From assembly GCA_018806985.1 (NCBI GenBank), contig JADANN010000200.1, forward strand, positions 458,001-522,000: a stretch of 64,000 nt of DNA, given 5' to 3'. The notes beneath the pieces were generated by a model. The model had not been told where the DNA came from, did no database searches, and worked only from the letters and a program-made list of their open reading frames with translations. Source of the DNA: Angiostrongylus vasorum. Lineage: Eukaryota; Nematoda; Chromadorea; Rhabditida; Metastrongylidae. Of this stretch, positions 31,819 through 44,215 are shown piece after piece. Positions within the stretch are counted from its first letter, which is position 1; each line of letters opens with the position of its first letter. The translations under genes and the position numbers were made by a program.

Positions 31819-34800
31819 TTAGGCAAGTGTAATCTTGCCATGTCTACATATCTCCAACGTTTTCGTTGTAGGGCATCCGCCAGCTTCTGTGGTCAAAAAT
31901 GAATAAGAGAATAATTATCATTAAATTGCAACCACAACGATGCTGAGATATTTGCAAAACTTGGCTTCGGGTCAGACCAAACCACGATTTCCCTTTTCCG
32001 GGGGGCTCGCATATTACACACTGCACCCCAAAGCTCTTGCTTTTCGTTTCTCTTAGGTAGTTTTTTTACTTGTCGCTGCCATCAGCAATCACCCGTCAGC
32101 GGGATTTACCTGGAGAGCACAAATCGGCACTGAACCCAGTTAAGCTGATCTTTTGTTTGATGCATACTACAAGTTTTCACGGCAGGGTTGTATTTTACAT
32201 CACACCCTGCCATGAAAAAATTACAGTAGGCAGTAAACAAAAGATTGACATTGTGACATCACTAAATTAGTTGGAAAAGGCCACAACTTTTGTCATCAAT
32301 TAAGGTTGTCCAAATGTTAGAGCAGGATAAGATGTTCATCCTGATTAGGGAAGATTGCGACAATCGCCTGATATTACTCATAGCGCTTTCAAACTACAAA
32401 CAGAAGACTGAATGAAAGACCCACCTTGATTTTTTTTCATCACGTCTCGTAGTAGATTTCGCCACAGTGTAATCGCCATATCAATATCCTTGTCTGGATA
32501 TTTACGGTTTTGTGTGAGCGTTTTTCGAAATACATATATGGAACATTCCAAAAACGTGGTCCAGTAGTAAGACCTGGAAGAAAACGCCTCTTATCTCAAT
32601 TTTCTTCATAATTCAACCGACTGTAAAAGTGTATATGACGTAAGCGACGAACATTTGCGGGTTTTTACATGTTTCGGATTTCATGCAGTTTATAGTTGAG
32701 TCTGAGCTCTTATTCATTGATCGCCTCAAAATCAATAGCAGAAATCTCGAAAGTGCCAACTGTTTGCTAGTCATACTGATTATTATATGAGCGGTCGGTA
32801 TAACACATTGGTTAGACTTGTGCTGAAGTTCAAAGGTGGTCATTAGTTCGATTCTGCGAACTGGACCAACGAGCTTCCGCATTCCCTAAGGACAACACAA
32901 GCTATAACCTATTGCAATCACTGCTTAGGCCATACATAACAGCAATAACTCTCAATCACCTATATCACGTTACGAATGGAATCGAATGCATGGCATATTC
33001 CCAAGTGATTGTTCAACATAGCGCCATATATGCCAGAATCGCTGACCGAAATTTCCCGCTGGTTTCGAGCTTGCCGTGACGACGTCCGAGATTATTGAGG
33101 ATCGGATCCAACGCCGACAGATTATCTAATGACATTATAGCTCCTTCGATAACCTTAATTAAGGAAAAAAGTCTACTCAGAGTATTGATCTACAAACAAA
33201 AAAAATGAATATTATACCACAACTGTCTTCATTACATTAGTTTAACTTGCAATTCCTTGGAACAGTACTCTAGCAAGAAAGAAACTCATTTGGACTTTTT
33301 TTATTACGGAGAATTACACTACTATGCAGAATATGAAGATCTCGTGTGGCGCAGTGATTAGAGGTGCCCTCTAACAGACACGTGCTTTTTGGGTGACCCG
33401 GGGCCCCACATTCATATGCCTCCCATTCCTCCAGGTCGGAAAATTGGAATCAACGTTGTATAAGGGGACAGAAAATACCAAGTTAATACACCGGTAGGCC
33501 ACAGCAAGTCATTGTATAGACCATTCCTCCAAACCTCTATATGTCCGACCATCCCTAACGATGTTCATTGAAGTCGAATGTACGGCATATTCCCCTATAG
33601 GTTTATCGACGCTGAGATCTTCGTGCTTTTATTCATTACGCAGTCTACGATAAATCATTAAATTATAACAGAAGGTGAAACATTACGGATGTGCTTCTGA
33701 TTTTCTGCAAATATCGATAACAGCAAAATTCAGCATTAAAATATACGTGGGATGTGTTACCCATGAAAAGTTCTATGATAAAATGTTGCGTTGTTGCTCA
33801 CCTGGATAAATCGCAACGCTTGAAATGCGAACTCGCAACACTTCTTGTCCGGTTTCGAGTTGACGAACTTCATTTTCGGAAATAAATTTCGTATCTCAGG
33901 ACACTAAAACAGGTAACACTTGCATTAGTTGTTCCAAGACCGACTTTCTCTTAACCTCGAGAATGATCAAATAATACACTGTTTATAATGTTTGTATATT
34001 ACTGTATAACTTCCATTAGTTATGAGACACGAGATCCATGAAAATCCACATTTCACTGAACTATTTTTTTTGCAGCTGTGAAAAATTCACTGATATGCAC
34101 ATCTTCATCGATCCTGATCTAGTCCCTCAATTTCGTCCAATTTCTTTCTTTTTCTCGACGTCTGGGCTACATGTAGCCCATGTTGTTCTATGTTACTGTC
34201 CTTCCAGATTTCAAAACGAGAACAGATTAATGTGCGTCAACAATTTAACATTATAACGTTGACAAAAAAAGGCTAAATGAGCACAAGAAACTAAATGAAT
34301 AAAAGTATTTAAAAACTAGGAAAGAATCAAAACAGGATGATGCAGATATCAAGAGGCACTATATGTTTTAGTAAATAGTTTTTTCCACATGGATGTTATC
34401 TGTTGATTACAACAGTTTTTCAACAAATAACTCACACCAAAGCATAGCACTTAGGTGGACAAAGAATGTCGTATGAATTCATTTCAATGCATTACCTCCC
34501 AACTGTTTATTTTACGGCAAAGACTAGCTATTTACATTAATTCCTGAATTCAGTCGATAGCAGGACACATATTCCAGATTTGTCACGCAATTCTTTGCAC
34601 TTATTACCTTACAAAATCCTTTTTTTGAAGGAATTTTCTAGTGGATGCCACGCGAAGTGAAAAAATTAGGCTTGGTTGAGTATGTGTTGATGTTATTAAG
34701 AAGACACGATGACTTAGGTCAAACATAAGCAAGTTTCATTATCTTGTCATTAAGTGACCCGAGTTGATTCCACTGAAGTCCTCGTGGTGCATCGATGCTA

Positions 34801-37800
34801 TTAAGTAGTCTCAACCCGTTCGACTAAGAAGAGGATAGTCATACGGTTAGTATTACGCCATTTAGGGAAGGTGTTTTCTTTTTCATGGTGAAAAAAAAAG
34901 AACCGCGACAATCAGCGTTCACTTTGGTATAGGATAAATCTTTCATGGTTTTCTGAATGGAAATGTGGAACTCATTTTCGACTTAGGAGAACCAGTTCGT
35001 TGTACAAAGCGCTGGCTGTAAACCGCACTTTTTCGATAGATAAGCATCTCCATTCCCAATGGTGTTTGGGCCTTTCATGTGAACAGTATAATATTTTTTA
35101 TTTGGTAAAGCTAGCATACGATCGCTAGATGTCATTTGAACTTATGTAGTCATTTATCTTGCCAATCGACCACTAACATTGATATTCTCACTTTACACGA
35201 TATTTAAATAAACACAAGGCGAAGGAATGACTACATGCCATGCGCGACCACATTTTAATCAACGAGAATAATTAATCGGACTGCTTTGAGTGGAATGCTA
35301 GATCGAGATCGAAGAATTAACTTAATTAAACAGATTAAGTCGGAAAACAAAAATCTTCCTTAGTTTCGCATCCCGTTGTATCTAACTACTTTGCACTTTG
35401 TCTAGAAACTGTGCTTTCAAAGTGTGCGTTGCAAGTCTGCCAATAAGCAAGTAGGACATCCTCCAGGATGTCAGCTAATTGTCTTATGTTACCCTCTTTC
35501 TTTAACGTTCTCCACGAATCTTGTTGTATTCCTATTGACACAGCAGAGCTTGTCTGATTACCCGTAAGTGTCCTTTTGTCAAAAACACGAAAAATGAAGT
35601 GGTGTGATGCTTCTAAGTGTCCCGAGAGAACGAAAAACACTAGTCTAATCTGATATGAGACGGGAACGGAAAGATTATGTGCACAGTTGAGTCACTCGAT
35701 GATAAACAACATCGGAAGACAGTTGATGCATTTTACAAAAAGACTCATCAGTTTTGTGAAAAACACCACCATTTTGTGAGGCTCGTATGTGATGAATAAA
35801 AAATGCTGGATCTCTTCTATCGATGAAGTAATAAGAAAGAAATGATGTGAAAAAGATAGATTTAAGTAAGTGACACAACTTTTCGTTCTCATACGGGTTT
35901 TCGTAATTCAAATTGAATTCTCAAGGAGCAAAAGCAGTTGATTTCAACGAAAAAGCTTGTATAGAACTAGCTGAGAGACAGGCGAAACGAAGGACCCGCA
36001 TGGTGTGGTGGTGAACGCGCTACTCCCCGGGAAGGACAATAGCGCGTTCGTTCCCCACCATAGGCACCTGCGGTCCAGAGTTTTGCAAATATCTCAGCAT
36101 CATTAAAGTTATATTTCGCAACGCATAACCTGCCGCTAAAAGAGTAGGCAGTAAATAATAAGTCAAAAATTGTGATTATAACTATAGCCTCAGCTTAACT
36201 GGGTTCAATGCCGATTTGGGCTCCCCAGATCAATCCCGTTGACGGGTGATTGCTGACGGCAGAAGATCGATAGAACTAGCTGAGAGACAGGCGAAACGAA
36301 GGACCCGCATGGTGTGGTGGTGAACGCGCTACTCCCGGAAAGGACAATAGCGCGTTCGTTCCCCACCATAGGCACCTGCGGTCCAGAGTTTTGCAAATAT
36401 CTCAGCATCATTAAAGAAAAAGCTTGTGTCAAATGCGTAAAAGAGTTGTAAGCTGTAGCAATTTTCTGCAAAAGAATAATGGAATGAAGGCAATGACTGT
36501 GTTCTGACTTAAATATTCTTGTATAACTGTTAAATAACAACATCCTCAATTGTTACTTACTGCCTACTAATTTTTAACGGCACGGTATTATGTGAAATAT
36601 AACCATAACCACAAAACGCTGAGACATTTGCAAAACTCCGGACCGCAGGTGTCTGCGGTGGGGAACGAACGCACTTTGACCCTTTCCAAGGGCTAACGCG
36701 TTCACCACCACACCATGCGAGTCCCTGGATTCCTTTTTATCTCAGTTTGTTCTATCGATCAGCACCATCAGCAATCACCCGTTGACGGGAATAATCTAGA
36801 GAGCCAAAAGCGGTATGAACCTATTTAAGGTGAAGCTATGGTATAAATCACCTTGTCGTCAAATTTTATTTACTACCTTCTAATCCCGTTGACGGGTTAT
36901 TGCCGATAGAGCCTATAGGTCAATATAGGTCAATAACATGGTTGAGAGAGAGGCGCAACGAAGGACTCGCATGGTGTGGTGGTGAATGCGTTAGCCCCCG
37001 GAAAAGGTAATAGCGTGTTCGGTATCCACCGTAGATGCCAGTGTTCCGGAGTTGTGCAAATATCTCAGCCATATTATGTTGAATAGCAATTCTCTTTTAT
37101 ACACCGTTGAACATCTCCAATAGTATAGAATCGCATTATTTGTGATAAATCCGCTTCTCACATTTGCCACATACTCGCTGGTGGTTTCTGATGTATGAAA
37201 ACAGTGTTTTTATCCTATCAGAAAACTCTAGTATCAAAATGCCGGTCACAAAGGAGTAAAAGGCTTGGTATTCCCGAGCATATGATCGAACTAATGATCA
37301 CATGTGTATTGCAAGGCTTCCTATCTAGTAGGCTACAAACCCCGCTGTCGTTGCAGAAACCGCTGTTATCAGCTGCAATGCTAGGATCTTCCTCTTCTTA
37401 GGCGCTTTTTTTGACTTTTACTTGCTCCATCGTCATTATACAATTACTGTTTCCTTAGTCGGCATCGGATGTGGAAACTGTTCTTCCTACAAATATACTG
37501 TAAATATTCAAATGTTCAAATGTGCAGCACTAAATAGTCGGTCTTACTTGATACTTGGCTCTTCCTTACTGGTTGTGCGGACCCCACCACACTCTATTTT
37601 TTCGGAGATTTACTGGTTAAGTCACTATGGTTTCCTGGAATCCTGAGGTCAGCCTGGCCAAAGTCTGCTCCAGGTCTTCACCACCACAGTTCAGACTGTC
37701 GCAGCCCTTGCGGATCAGAGGGAGATTTGCCATTATGCGACTTTGATATTACAACGGTAGTGGATCCTGGTATTGGTTTACTCTTAGCTAGGGCTTCCTG

Positions 37801-38408
37801 ATAAAACGCAGAACTCCTTCTGAGCTTGGGATACCTTGGCAGGGGATGAATCCCCGTTGTACATCGCAGTCCGACAGACAGGAACACCTCCCAGCCACGA
37901 TTAGACGGTAAACCGTTGGAATAGTCGGTCTTACATAACAATAAAGTGAAAACCGAACCCTGATGCAAGTCTATTTCGGTCCTAAACTTCGTGATTCATG
38001 GTACCGATGAATAGTTGCAGTTGATCAAGATAGTTAGCTGATATAAGCCATGTATGTCACGGAATCAACAAGGGTGCTTTTTTGCCGTGTAGTTTTCCAG
38101 AGGACCACAGTAAATCATGTCGCGAATAGACAGGTTTCGAAAAAGAAGGATATTGTGCTTCTTCACGATGAAATTTCCTTAAATTCAAGTCTAGATAAAG
38201 CTTAGACGGTTTTCCTCGAGTGTGGATTTTGAACCCTATGCTGCATTTTTCTTAGTGTTCTTCTTCAAATGAAGTCGATTATCGATCGTACCTGATTGAA
38301 AATCATTTCGTAAATGTCGCATCCTACAGCTTGCTTCTGTACTTCGATCACCTTCCACGACCGCAGTAGTTCCGATTTTTCCTCATCAGTGAATGGATGC
38401 CAATCCAT
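31819..38408 (-). CDS. Nematode globin, 5 coding exons, TyrB10/GlnE7 haem pocket
   Basis: Haem-binding globin of 180 residues with no signal peptide in this model. Coding exons run downward: 38408-38292 (the exon begins at 38415 after an ATTCCAG acceptor), 33903-33802, 33153-33047, 32573-32425 and 31886-31819 (stop TAA). All reading phases agree. Trp18 is in helix A. Residues 29-37 (GCDIYEMIF) align with the myoglobin B helix and put Tyr33 at B10. CPEIRNLF (40-47) gives Pro C2 and Phe47 at CD1. Gln67 falls at E7. LGRRHG supplies His99 as proximal F8. SYYWTTFLECSIY and ITLWRNLLRDVM form helices G and H. The first acceptor could take a spliced leader, or an unseen 5' exon may exist. The last exon has a short 22-residue tail and is the least certain part. 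Introns (4.4 kb, 0.65 kb, 0.47 kb, 0.54 kb) carry SINEs and one repeat-B copy. The acceptor of exon 3 (TTAAG) and the donor GTCAGC after it are weak. Confidence 0.88.
31935..32225 (-). repeat. SINE-C copy in globin last intron
   Basis: Degraded hairpin (CTCGCATATTACACACTGC) with good distal part (CACCCGTCAGCGGGATTTAC). Confidence 0.6.
32780..33025 (+). repeat. tRNA-headed SINE in globin intron 3
   Basis: The head GCGGTCGGTATAACACATTG with B-box AGTTCGATTCTG differs from SINE-A, but the distal part (GAATGGAATCGAATGCATGG) is SINE-A-like. Ends about 20 bp from the donor of globin exon 3. Confidence 0.55.
33345..33640 (+). repeat. SINE-A copy in globin intron 2
   Basis: CGTGTGGCGCAGTGATTAGA head, CTCCAGGTCGGAAAATTGG core, and a tail ending CTTCGTGCTTTTATTC. 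Confidence 0.72.
33928..33995 (-). mobile_element. PLE terminal fragment
   Basis: CGACTTTCTCTTAACCTCG followed by GATCAAATAAT matches the outer PLE end at 1147 and 8041. Located in the globin first intron, 25 bp beyond exon 2. Confidence 0.5.
34000..35955. other. Globin intron 1, unexplained part
   Basis: A plus-strand acceptor-like TATTTTTTTTGCAG at 34065 precedes an open frame to 34256, and a minus-strand frame runs 35640-35386. Neither is recognised or needed for the globin. Confidence 0.3.
35960..36120 (+). repeat. SINE-C copy, first of a tandem pair
   Basis: GGTGTGGTGGTGAACGCGC and ATAGCGCGTTCGTTCCCC, followed by GTTTTGCAAATATCTCAGC. It is almost identical to the copy starting at 36185, suggesting a local duplication. 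Confidence 0.8.
36185..36415 (+). repeat. SINE-C copy, second of the pair
   Basis: As the first, with a longer 5' part (AATCCCGTTGACGGGTGATT). The stretch from TAGAACTAGCTGAGAGACAG onward repeats 35955-36115 nearly base for base. Confidence 0.8.
36560..36840 (-). repeat. SINE-C copy
   Basis: Reverse orientation with GGGCTAACGCGTTCACCACC and GTCAGCACC-type distal part. It forms an inverted pair with the copies on either side. Confidence 0.72.
36875..37080 (+). repeat. SINE-C copy
   Basis: AATCCCGTTGACGGGTTATT, then GGTGTGGTGGTGAATGCG and AATAGCGTGTTCGG. Confidence 0.72.
37548..37919 (-). mobile_element. Repeat-B, intact copy with 15-bp TSD
   Basis: 372-bp non-coding retroposon bounded by a perfect AATAGTCGGTCTTAC at 37533-37547 and 37920-37934. 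In element orientation it starts CCAACGGTTTACC and GTGGCTGGGAGGTGTTCC and ends near AACCAGTAAGGAAGAGCC. A long TSD suggests LINE-mediated mobilisation. It lies in globin intron 1. Confidence 0.8.
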
Positions 38409-38881
38409 TTGTAAGCTGGAATTTCAAGAATTATTACAGCATTTCTTTCTGAAAAACCATTAATCGACGACATTTGCAAGATGTACTCATACACAACGTT
38501 GATCGACAAGTGGATTTATTCAGCACCGCTCAGCTCGTTTTTTCACACTAGAGCATTTTTTTTGAAATATAAGATTTCCTAAATGAAGCTCTAAGTTTTC
38601 AACAGACAACCGAAATTTTGAAATTGGAAAAAATTCCTCCTTACTTTGGAGCGCCGCAAGATTTAACTTTCAACAGAACTCGATTTATAAAGAAAAACAG
38701 CGAATTCCAAAGGTTTGGTACCTCGAAGGAAAACAGAGCCGTGGTGGTATCGCCAGCAAATGATGGCTTAAACACTTTACTACAAATTCTACATAGAGGA
38801 AAGTGCCAGAAAAAAAGAAAACCGTGTGAATTTTCGGAAGTATTTTCCATCTTTAAAATAAATATATGTAATTTCTAGTAT

Positions 38882-39160
38882 AGGGTCGCGTGTGCCGCAG
38901 TAGTTGAAGGCGCCACTGCGACACACACGTGGAATCGATCCCCGCGCCCATGGCCCACCGAGCCTTCCATCCCTCCGGGGTCGGCAAATTGGTACCACTT
39001 GTCGGAAGGATAGCAGCACAGGCTCGATACATCGGTAGGCCACTGCGAGTCATTGTAAAGGCCAGATATGCATTCAATCACCTTCAACGATAAATAGTGA
39101 AGTCGAATGCATGGCGCAACCCTCAGGGATTGATCAGCGCCGAGAGCATTATTCTTTTAT
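38882..39160 (+). repeat. SINE-A copy upstream of globin
   Basis: GTGTGCCGCAGTAGTTGAAG head, GGAATCGATCCCCG B-box region and GGGGTCGGCAAATTGGTACC core. About 470 bp 5' of the globin first exon. Confidence 0.78.
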
Positions 39161-40879
39161 TTTTTATTGATTTACAGTACAGCTGAAGTAAACCTTGCTG
39201 GTTTAAAACTTTTCGAAGCAATGAAAATAAGTTCGTATAACTGATGAGAGGAAATCAAGAAACTAAGTCACTACACTAGGCTAGCTTTTATTCTAACAAA
39301 AGCTATGTTATAAATGGAATAGTATTCGTGGAACACGTTAAGACATGTCAAACAGGAATTAATATTTGGACGAATGGTCGATTATTTGAGCGAATATTCG
39401 AGTCGTGGAGGATTTCGTTGACAATGTTCTTCACCATTACGACAACAATTTGACACAATGACACAGCAGCAAAGCGCCGAGATTGACATAACAAAAAAAA
39501 TTCTCATGACCTTAATTATGAAGCTGTCTTATGATGTGAAACTACAATTATTCTCGTGATCGCTGCCGTTGTCGTGCAACAAACGAGAAAGTAACAAACC
39601 AGTACAATTCTATAAAGAGCACGAAATGAAAGAGCAGAAGAAAATTAACTACCCGACCTGAAATCTGTGCACTACTTGCATCTACGGAATGATTTCTTGC
39701 TTCTTGGAAATACGCATCATTTACGTATACGATCGAATTCCACGCGACTGCAGTCAGTAACGAATTTATCTGATGAGGTTTGAAAAGTGCGCTCATCGCT
39801 TGCCTCAAGGAGATTCAATCTAACTTGGAAAGCGTTCACCCATTGCTTACATTAACGACAAAATTTGATAAGATTACAGAATATGAAACATTATTTGTTG
39901 CTATTTGTTTAAATTGAAAAGTGTGCACAGTTTGCGCCCACGAGTCTACTCTCAGTGAAAGTTATCTATGCGATGTCAAAAAGTGCGCAAGGGTTTCATC
40001 TACGACAAAATAACATTTCGTGCAACTTGGAAGGGGCGCACCTGTTCCCTCTTTGGTCCAATGCAAATTGGTTTGTTATAAGTTAACGAGGCAACCTGTT
40101 CCCTTTTCGATCCAATGCAAATGGGTTTGTTATAAGTTAACGAGGCAACCTGTTCCCTTTTCGATTCAATGCAAATTGGTTTGTTATAAGTTAACGAGGC
40201 AACCTGTTCCCTTTTCGATCCAATGCAAATTTGTTTGTTATAAGTTAACGAGGCAATTTTCGATGCCAATGATAGGTAAAAAAAAAGAACAAGAAAACAA
40301 TGGGGACATGAAAAGAGTGAACATTCTGCGAAGTATGTGAAGTCGCTCTCATTAGTCACTTGATGTTCTTCGAAGAACATCTCATTAAATGAGAGTTGTA
40401 TTGTAACAAATTAGTGTTTGTGGCAATGAACTTTATTGTTGTTGGAAAAATATACCTTTTGAATGATCTTCCTTCGCTCTGAAATATTATCATGCAAAAT
40501 TACTGAGATGGATTTTATGGCGATATGAACACCTGATTGTATGACCCACTGAACCAGTTTGCCGTTTAAAAGGGCAGAATGAAAAGCTCAAAAGGATATA
40601 AAGTAGGAAAATTGGCTTAAAAAAGCAATAGATGAATATTACTAGTGATATTACTGCAAGGAAATCCAATGATGTGTTCGAACAGGTGAATGAAATTTCT
40701 AAAAGTAAAGTTTCAAAACGAAAGGAGCTACCTTCGCTTGGAAATGGTGATATGTGGAGTCGCTATTTATTTATAATGAAGTTTAACGTACAGTACAAAT
40801 GACAATAATGATAATAACAATAACTGACATTTTATTACTTATTTTAACCATATTACATGCCTAGCAAATTTTATTTTGC
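39161..40879. other. No firm gene apart from the minisatellite
   Basis: On the minus strand around 39700-39830 two overlapping frames (one reading LLEASDERTFQTSSDKFVTD to a GTAAATG donor) look exon-like but conflict. Confidence 0.3.
40030..40258. repeat. 54-bp minisatellite, about 4 units
   Basis: GTTAACGAGG recurs at 40082, 40136, 40190 and 40244, a 54-bp period. Units differ at one or two bases (ATCCAATGCAAATGGG against ATTCAATGCAAATTGG). Since 54 is divisible by 3, long ORFs appear on both strands, each with an 18-residue repeat; neither looks like a known protein. Confidence 0.93.
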
Positions 40880-43800
40880 AGTATCACCCGTGCCACCTGT
40901 CGTCCCTTTGATCGTCGAGTGACTCAAGCGGGCGCCAGTAAATCTTCCGTTTTTCCCTGTCACGTGAAAGAGTAGCCCAGTGGGTTTTGCTCGCTCTAGG
41001 GACTCGTCGAGCATCATATTTTTCTTCTAGGCTTTTTCGTGAAGAACTCTGACCATCGAGTTGCTGGTCTTCCCTACAGTACGTTTGACATCCCGAGGAA
41101 TCTAGTCAGTAACGGTTGATGTCCATCGGTTGTCATTCATACGCATTACGTGTCCGACCCACCTCACCTTCAACTGTTTGGCGTAGAGAACGGCATCTAC
41201 GATTTTTGATCGCTGACGTAGGTCGGAGCTACGGATCTCTTTCCGTTACTTGTGTGAAACGGGGTACTCCTAGCAACGTCCTTTCGGCTGCTGTTCAGTA
41301 ACGCTGAGTGATTTTTCATCCTGTTTACGCAGCGACCAGGTTTCTGACGCATACGTTAGGGCAGGAAGAACAGTTGAGTCGAAAAAGGTTGGCACGGAGT
41401 CGGATGTTCTTTGTTCTATTCATTACATCCTCGATGCTCTTGAAAGCTCCCCAAGCCGCTCGTTTCCTTCTGCTCAGCTCTGGAGCTAAGTCGTTCATCA
41501 TATTGATTTCCCGGCCTAAACAGACAAAACTGAAGCATTCGGAGATATTCGTTCCTTGAGTGTGAATGGGGGAATATGAAACCAATCCGTTCTTCATGAA
41601 CGTCGTTTCTGTGAGGTTTAGTTGAAGACCAATTTTTCCCACAGGCTTTACCGAAGCCGGCAAGCATACGTTCCGCTTGGATAACGTTCGGTGTTATAAG
41701 GACAACGTCATCAGCAAAGTGAAGATGATGTAACTGCCGACCACCGATTTTCACTCCCATATTATCCCATTCTAGTGTTCGCATGACATTCTGAAGGGTG
41801 GTGGTAAATAATTTTGGTGAGATAGTATCTCCTTGCCAAACTCCTCTTTTGACGTCAATGTTAATATCGTTGTAGAATGGTGAAATCTTGGTTGTGAAAT
41901 TTTTGTACAGCTTACGAAGAATCTTTATGTACTGAATGAGGATTCCTTGACTATTAAGGGCTTCCATGACTGCTTCTATCTCGATTGAATCAAAAGCCTG
42001 TAAATCGATAAAAGTCAGACAGAGCGGTCTTTTGTACTCTCGCGATACTTCGATGAGCCTTGTTATCGTGTCGATGTGGTCCATCGTACTAAATCCTTTT
42101 CGAAACCCTGCTTGCTCATATGGCTGTCCTTTTTTCCAGTGTTCTGTCTATCTTGTTTACGATGACTCGAGTGAAAAGTTTGTAGACGACAGACAGCAGG
42201 GTAGGTCTTCTTGAACAATAACACGGCCTTGATGGTCTTCCACTGACTAGCTGTCCGGACCTGGTGCTGCTCGATTTTTCACCGACGAAATGGCACGTCG
42301 GATTTCGGAAAGGGAGAACCGGTGGTACAACATAGCCATCCCCCTTTATTTCTTGTGATGGAAGGTGTCCGCGGCTACCGAAGAAGAGTGGTATTGGTGA
42401 ATGATTTTGCAACTCGCTGTAACTGTTCCGTCTGGGCGTCGGAGTTTAATCATCTTGGTCTTGTAATTGGCGAAGCTTCGGTGGACTCTGCGAATGCTTT
42501 CCCAGCCTCTGCAACTTCGACCACTACTGCTGCTCTTCTCTCTTTAAGATCTTCTTTTCTCGCCTGTCTGGATTGTTTTGCAAGTTTGGACGTTAGTTCG
42601 CGGTTGCCTGCAGCTCGTGCGATTCCACGCTAGCGTATTAGCTCGAGTGTTTCAGGGAGACAGACGTCTCTTGCTGACTTTCGAACTCTCAGCTTTCATA
42701 ACGCTAACGTGAAGATGTTGAATGAGCCGATCATATTCCTCGTCGATGTTATCGACAACGGCATCTTCCCAACAGCCGACTAATGAATTGATTAGGTCCC
42801 AGTTTGTGGTGGTTCTGGGATTTCGGTTTTTGAATCTAGCAGCTTTTTTTCCTTTCTGCAAGAAATAGAATCTTGCACGAAGGAGACGGTGGTCTGATCC
42901 CGTGTAGAATTTTGGGACGACAGCGACATCGTTTAGGCAAAACCTTCGGTTTGCTATGATGTGGTTTATTTCGTTAAGGTACTCTCCATTGGGAGACTCC
43001 CACGTCCAGCGTTGAGGGTGGGGTTTCTGGAATTGCGAGTTACCATGGATGGTCTTGGCCGTCATGATAAACTCAGTAGCCGCTCACCCTCTTCGTTCCA
43101 TTCTAATCCATGGGTCCCAATGTGACTTTCTTCAGACGTTCTTCTTGGTCCAATCTTGGCGTTCAAATCTCCAATGATGACCTTGAACAGTGTGTGGTCT
43201 TCTCTGTAGAACTTCTCCAAGACAAGTAGAAATATAGAACGCTTCGACTTCTTCTTCGTCATAGTTTGATGTTGGTGCGTAAGCAACGAAGATTGTCAAA
43301 GCCGGTATTGGTCCTCATCTTTTAACCGTAAACGTCCGATTCGGGTTGTAAGCTGTTCGAATGAATCGATGTTGATGGATAAACTCGTGTTGACGAGAAC
43401 GCCGACGCCGCCGACTCCTCTACTATCGCATGTTCCGAGGAACAGTTTTTCTCCGTTGTCATAGACGGCGTTCAATGGGCGGCGCCGTCTCGTCTCGGCC
43501 AAGCCAATGACGTCGTACCCTACTTATCCTTCTTGCTTGCATGAGCAAGTCTTCTATCGAGGACTCGGATGCAAGCGTACGTGCATTGTAGGTACAGATC
43601 GTCACCATAGTTCTTCGTGATCCAGGCAGCTTCCATTGGCCCTGAGATTTTAGCAGCCTCTCCTTACTCGTCGTACCCAACGCTGCGAAACTGGGGGACT
43701 CTTTTCGGGGTCAGGGGGAATCAGGCCCGTTTTTTTACTGTGCTTAGCATTTTGATACCCACGTATAGCTTGCTCGGCTCTGAACGTGGGGACTAGGTAT

Positions 43801-44180
43801 ACTCACAGGTAGCTTGCCAAGCTCACCCAGAGTGGACATGGAGCTTATTTGTTGGAGGCTACTCCTAACCGCCTCCCATATACTTCCCTGTCACTTGATT
43901 GCAGGCTTTTGGCCGAATTGACTCGAGGAATACAACCCGCATAAACTAGGACGCACCAACACACGCGTGCATAAATGCGCCTGGTAAATACATAAAGTAT
44001 ATGCCAAATCGGCGCAGCAGAAACAGGGAGTCTATCCAATGAATCCGCTTCTGTCGCAGGGAAACATACGGTCGCTTTTGGCTCACGATTAACCCCCTGT
44101 CCGCCACGTGGGTACGCGCCGTGTAGCCTCGCGGCTAAACGGCTCGGGATCCCTTATACGAGGGAGATCCGTGGGAAGTT
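40880..44180 (-). mobile_element. RTE-type LINE, nearly full length, inactive
   Basis: Minus-strand non-LTR retrotransposon. The 5' leader lies near 44180-43690. The AP endonuclease follows: ICTYNARTLA, TRRRRPLNAVYD, GTCDSRGVGGVGVLVNT and the catalytic IIGDLNAKIG. The reverse transcriptase follows at 42084-41416: CLTFIDLQAFDS, GVWQGDTISPKLF and the HFADDVVLI active site. The 3' end carries a conserved SLDDQR-like stretch near 40900. Several frameshifts break the single ORF into pieces (43680, 43502, 43286, 43065, 42084), so this copy cannot encode an intact protein. It is the reference for the smaller RTE pieces in the window. Confidence 0.88.
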
Positions 44181-44215
44181 TAATGTAGAAAAAAAACTGT
44201 CAACAGTAAAATTTG

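Noticed and set aside
40000..40380. 126- and 106-codon ORFs on opposite strands
   Set aside because: They are produced by the 54-bp minisatellite, whose period is divisible by three.
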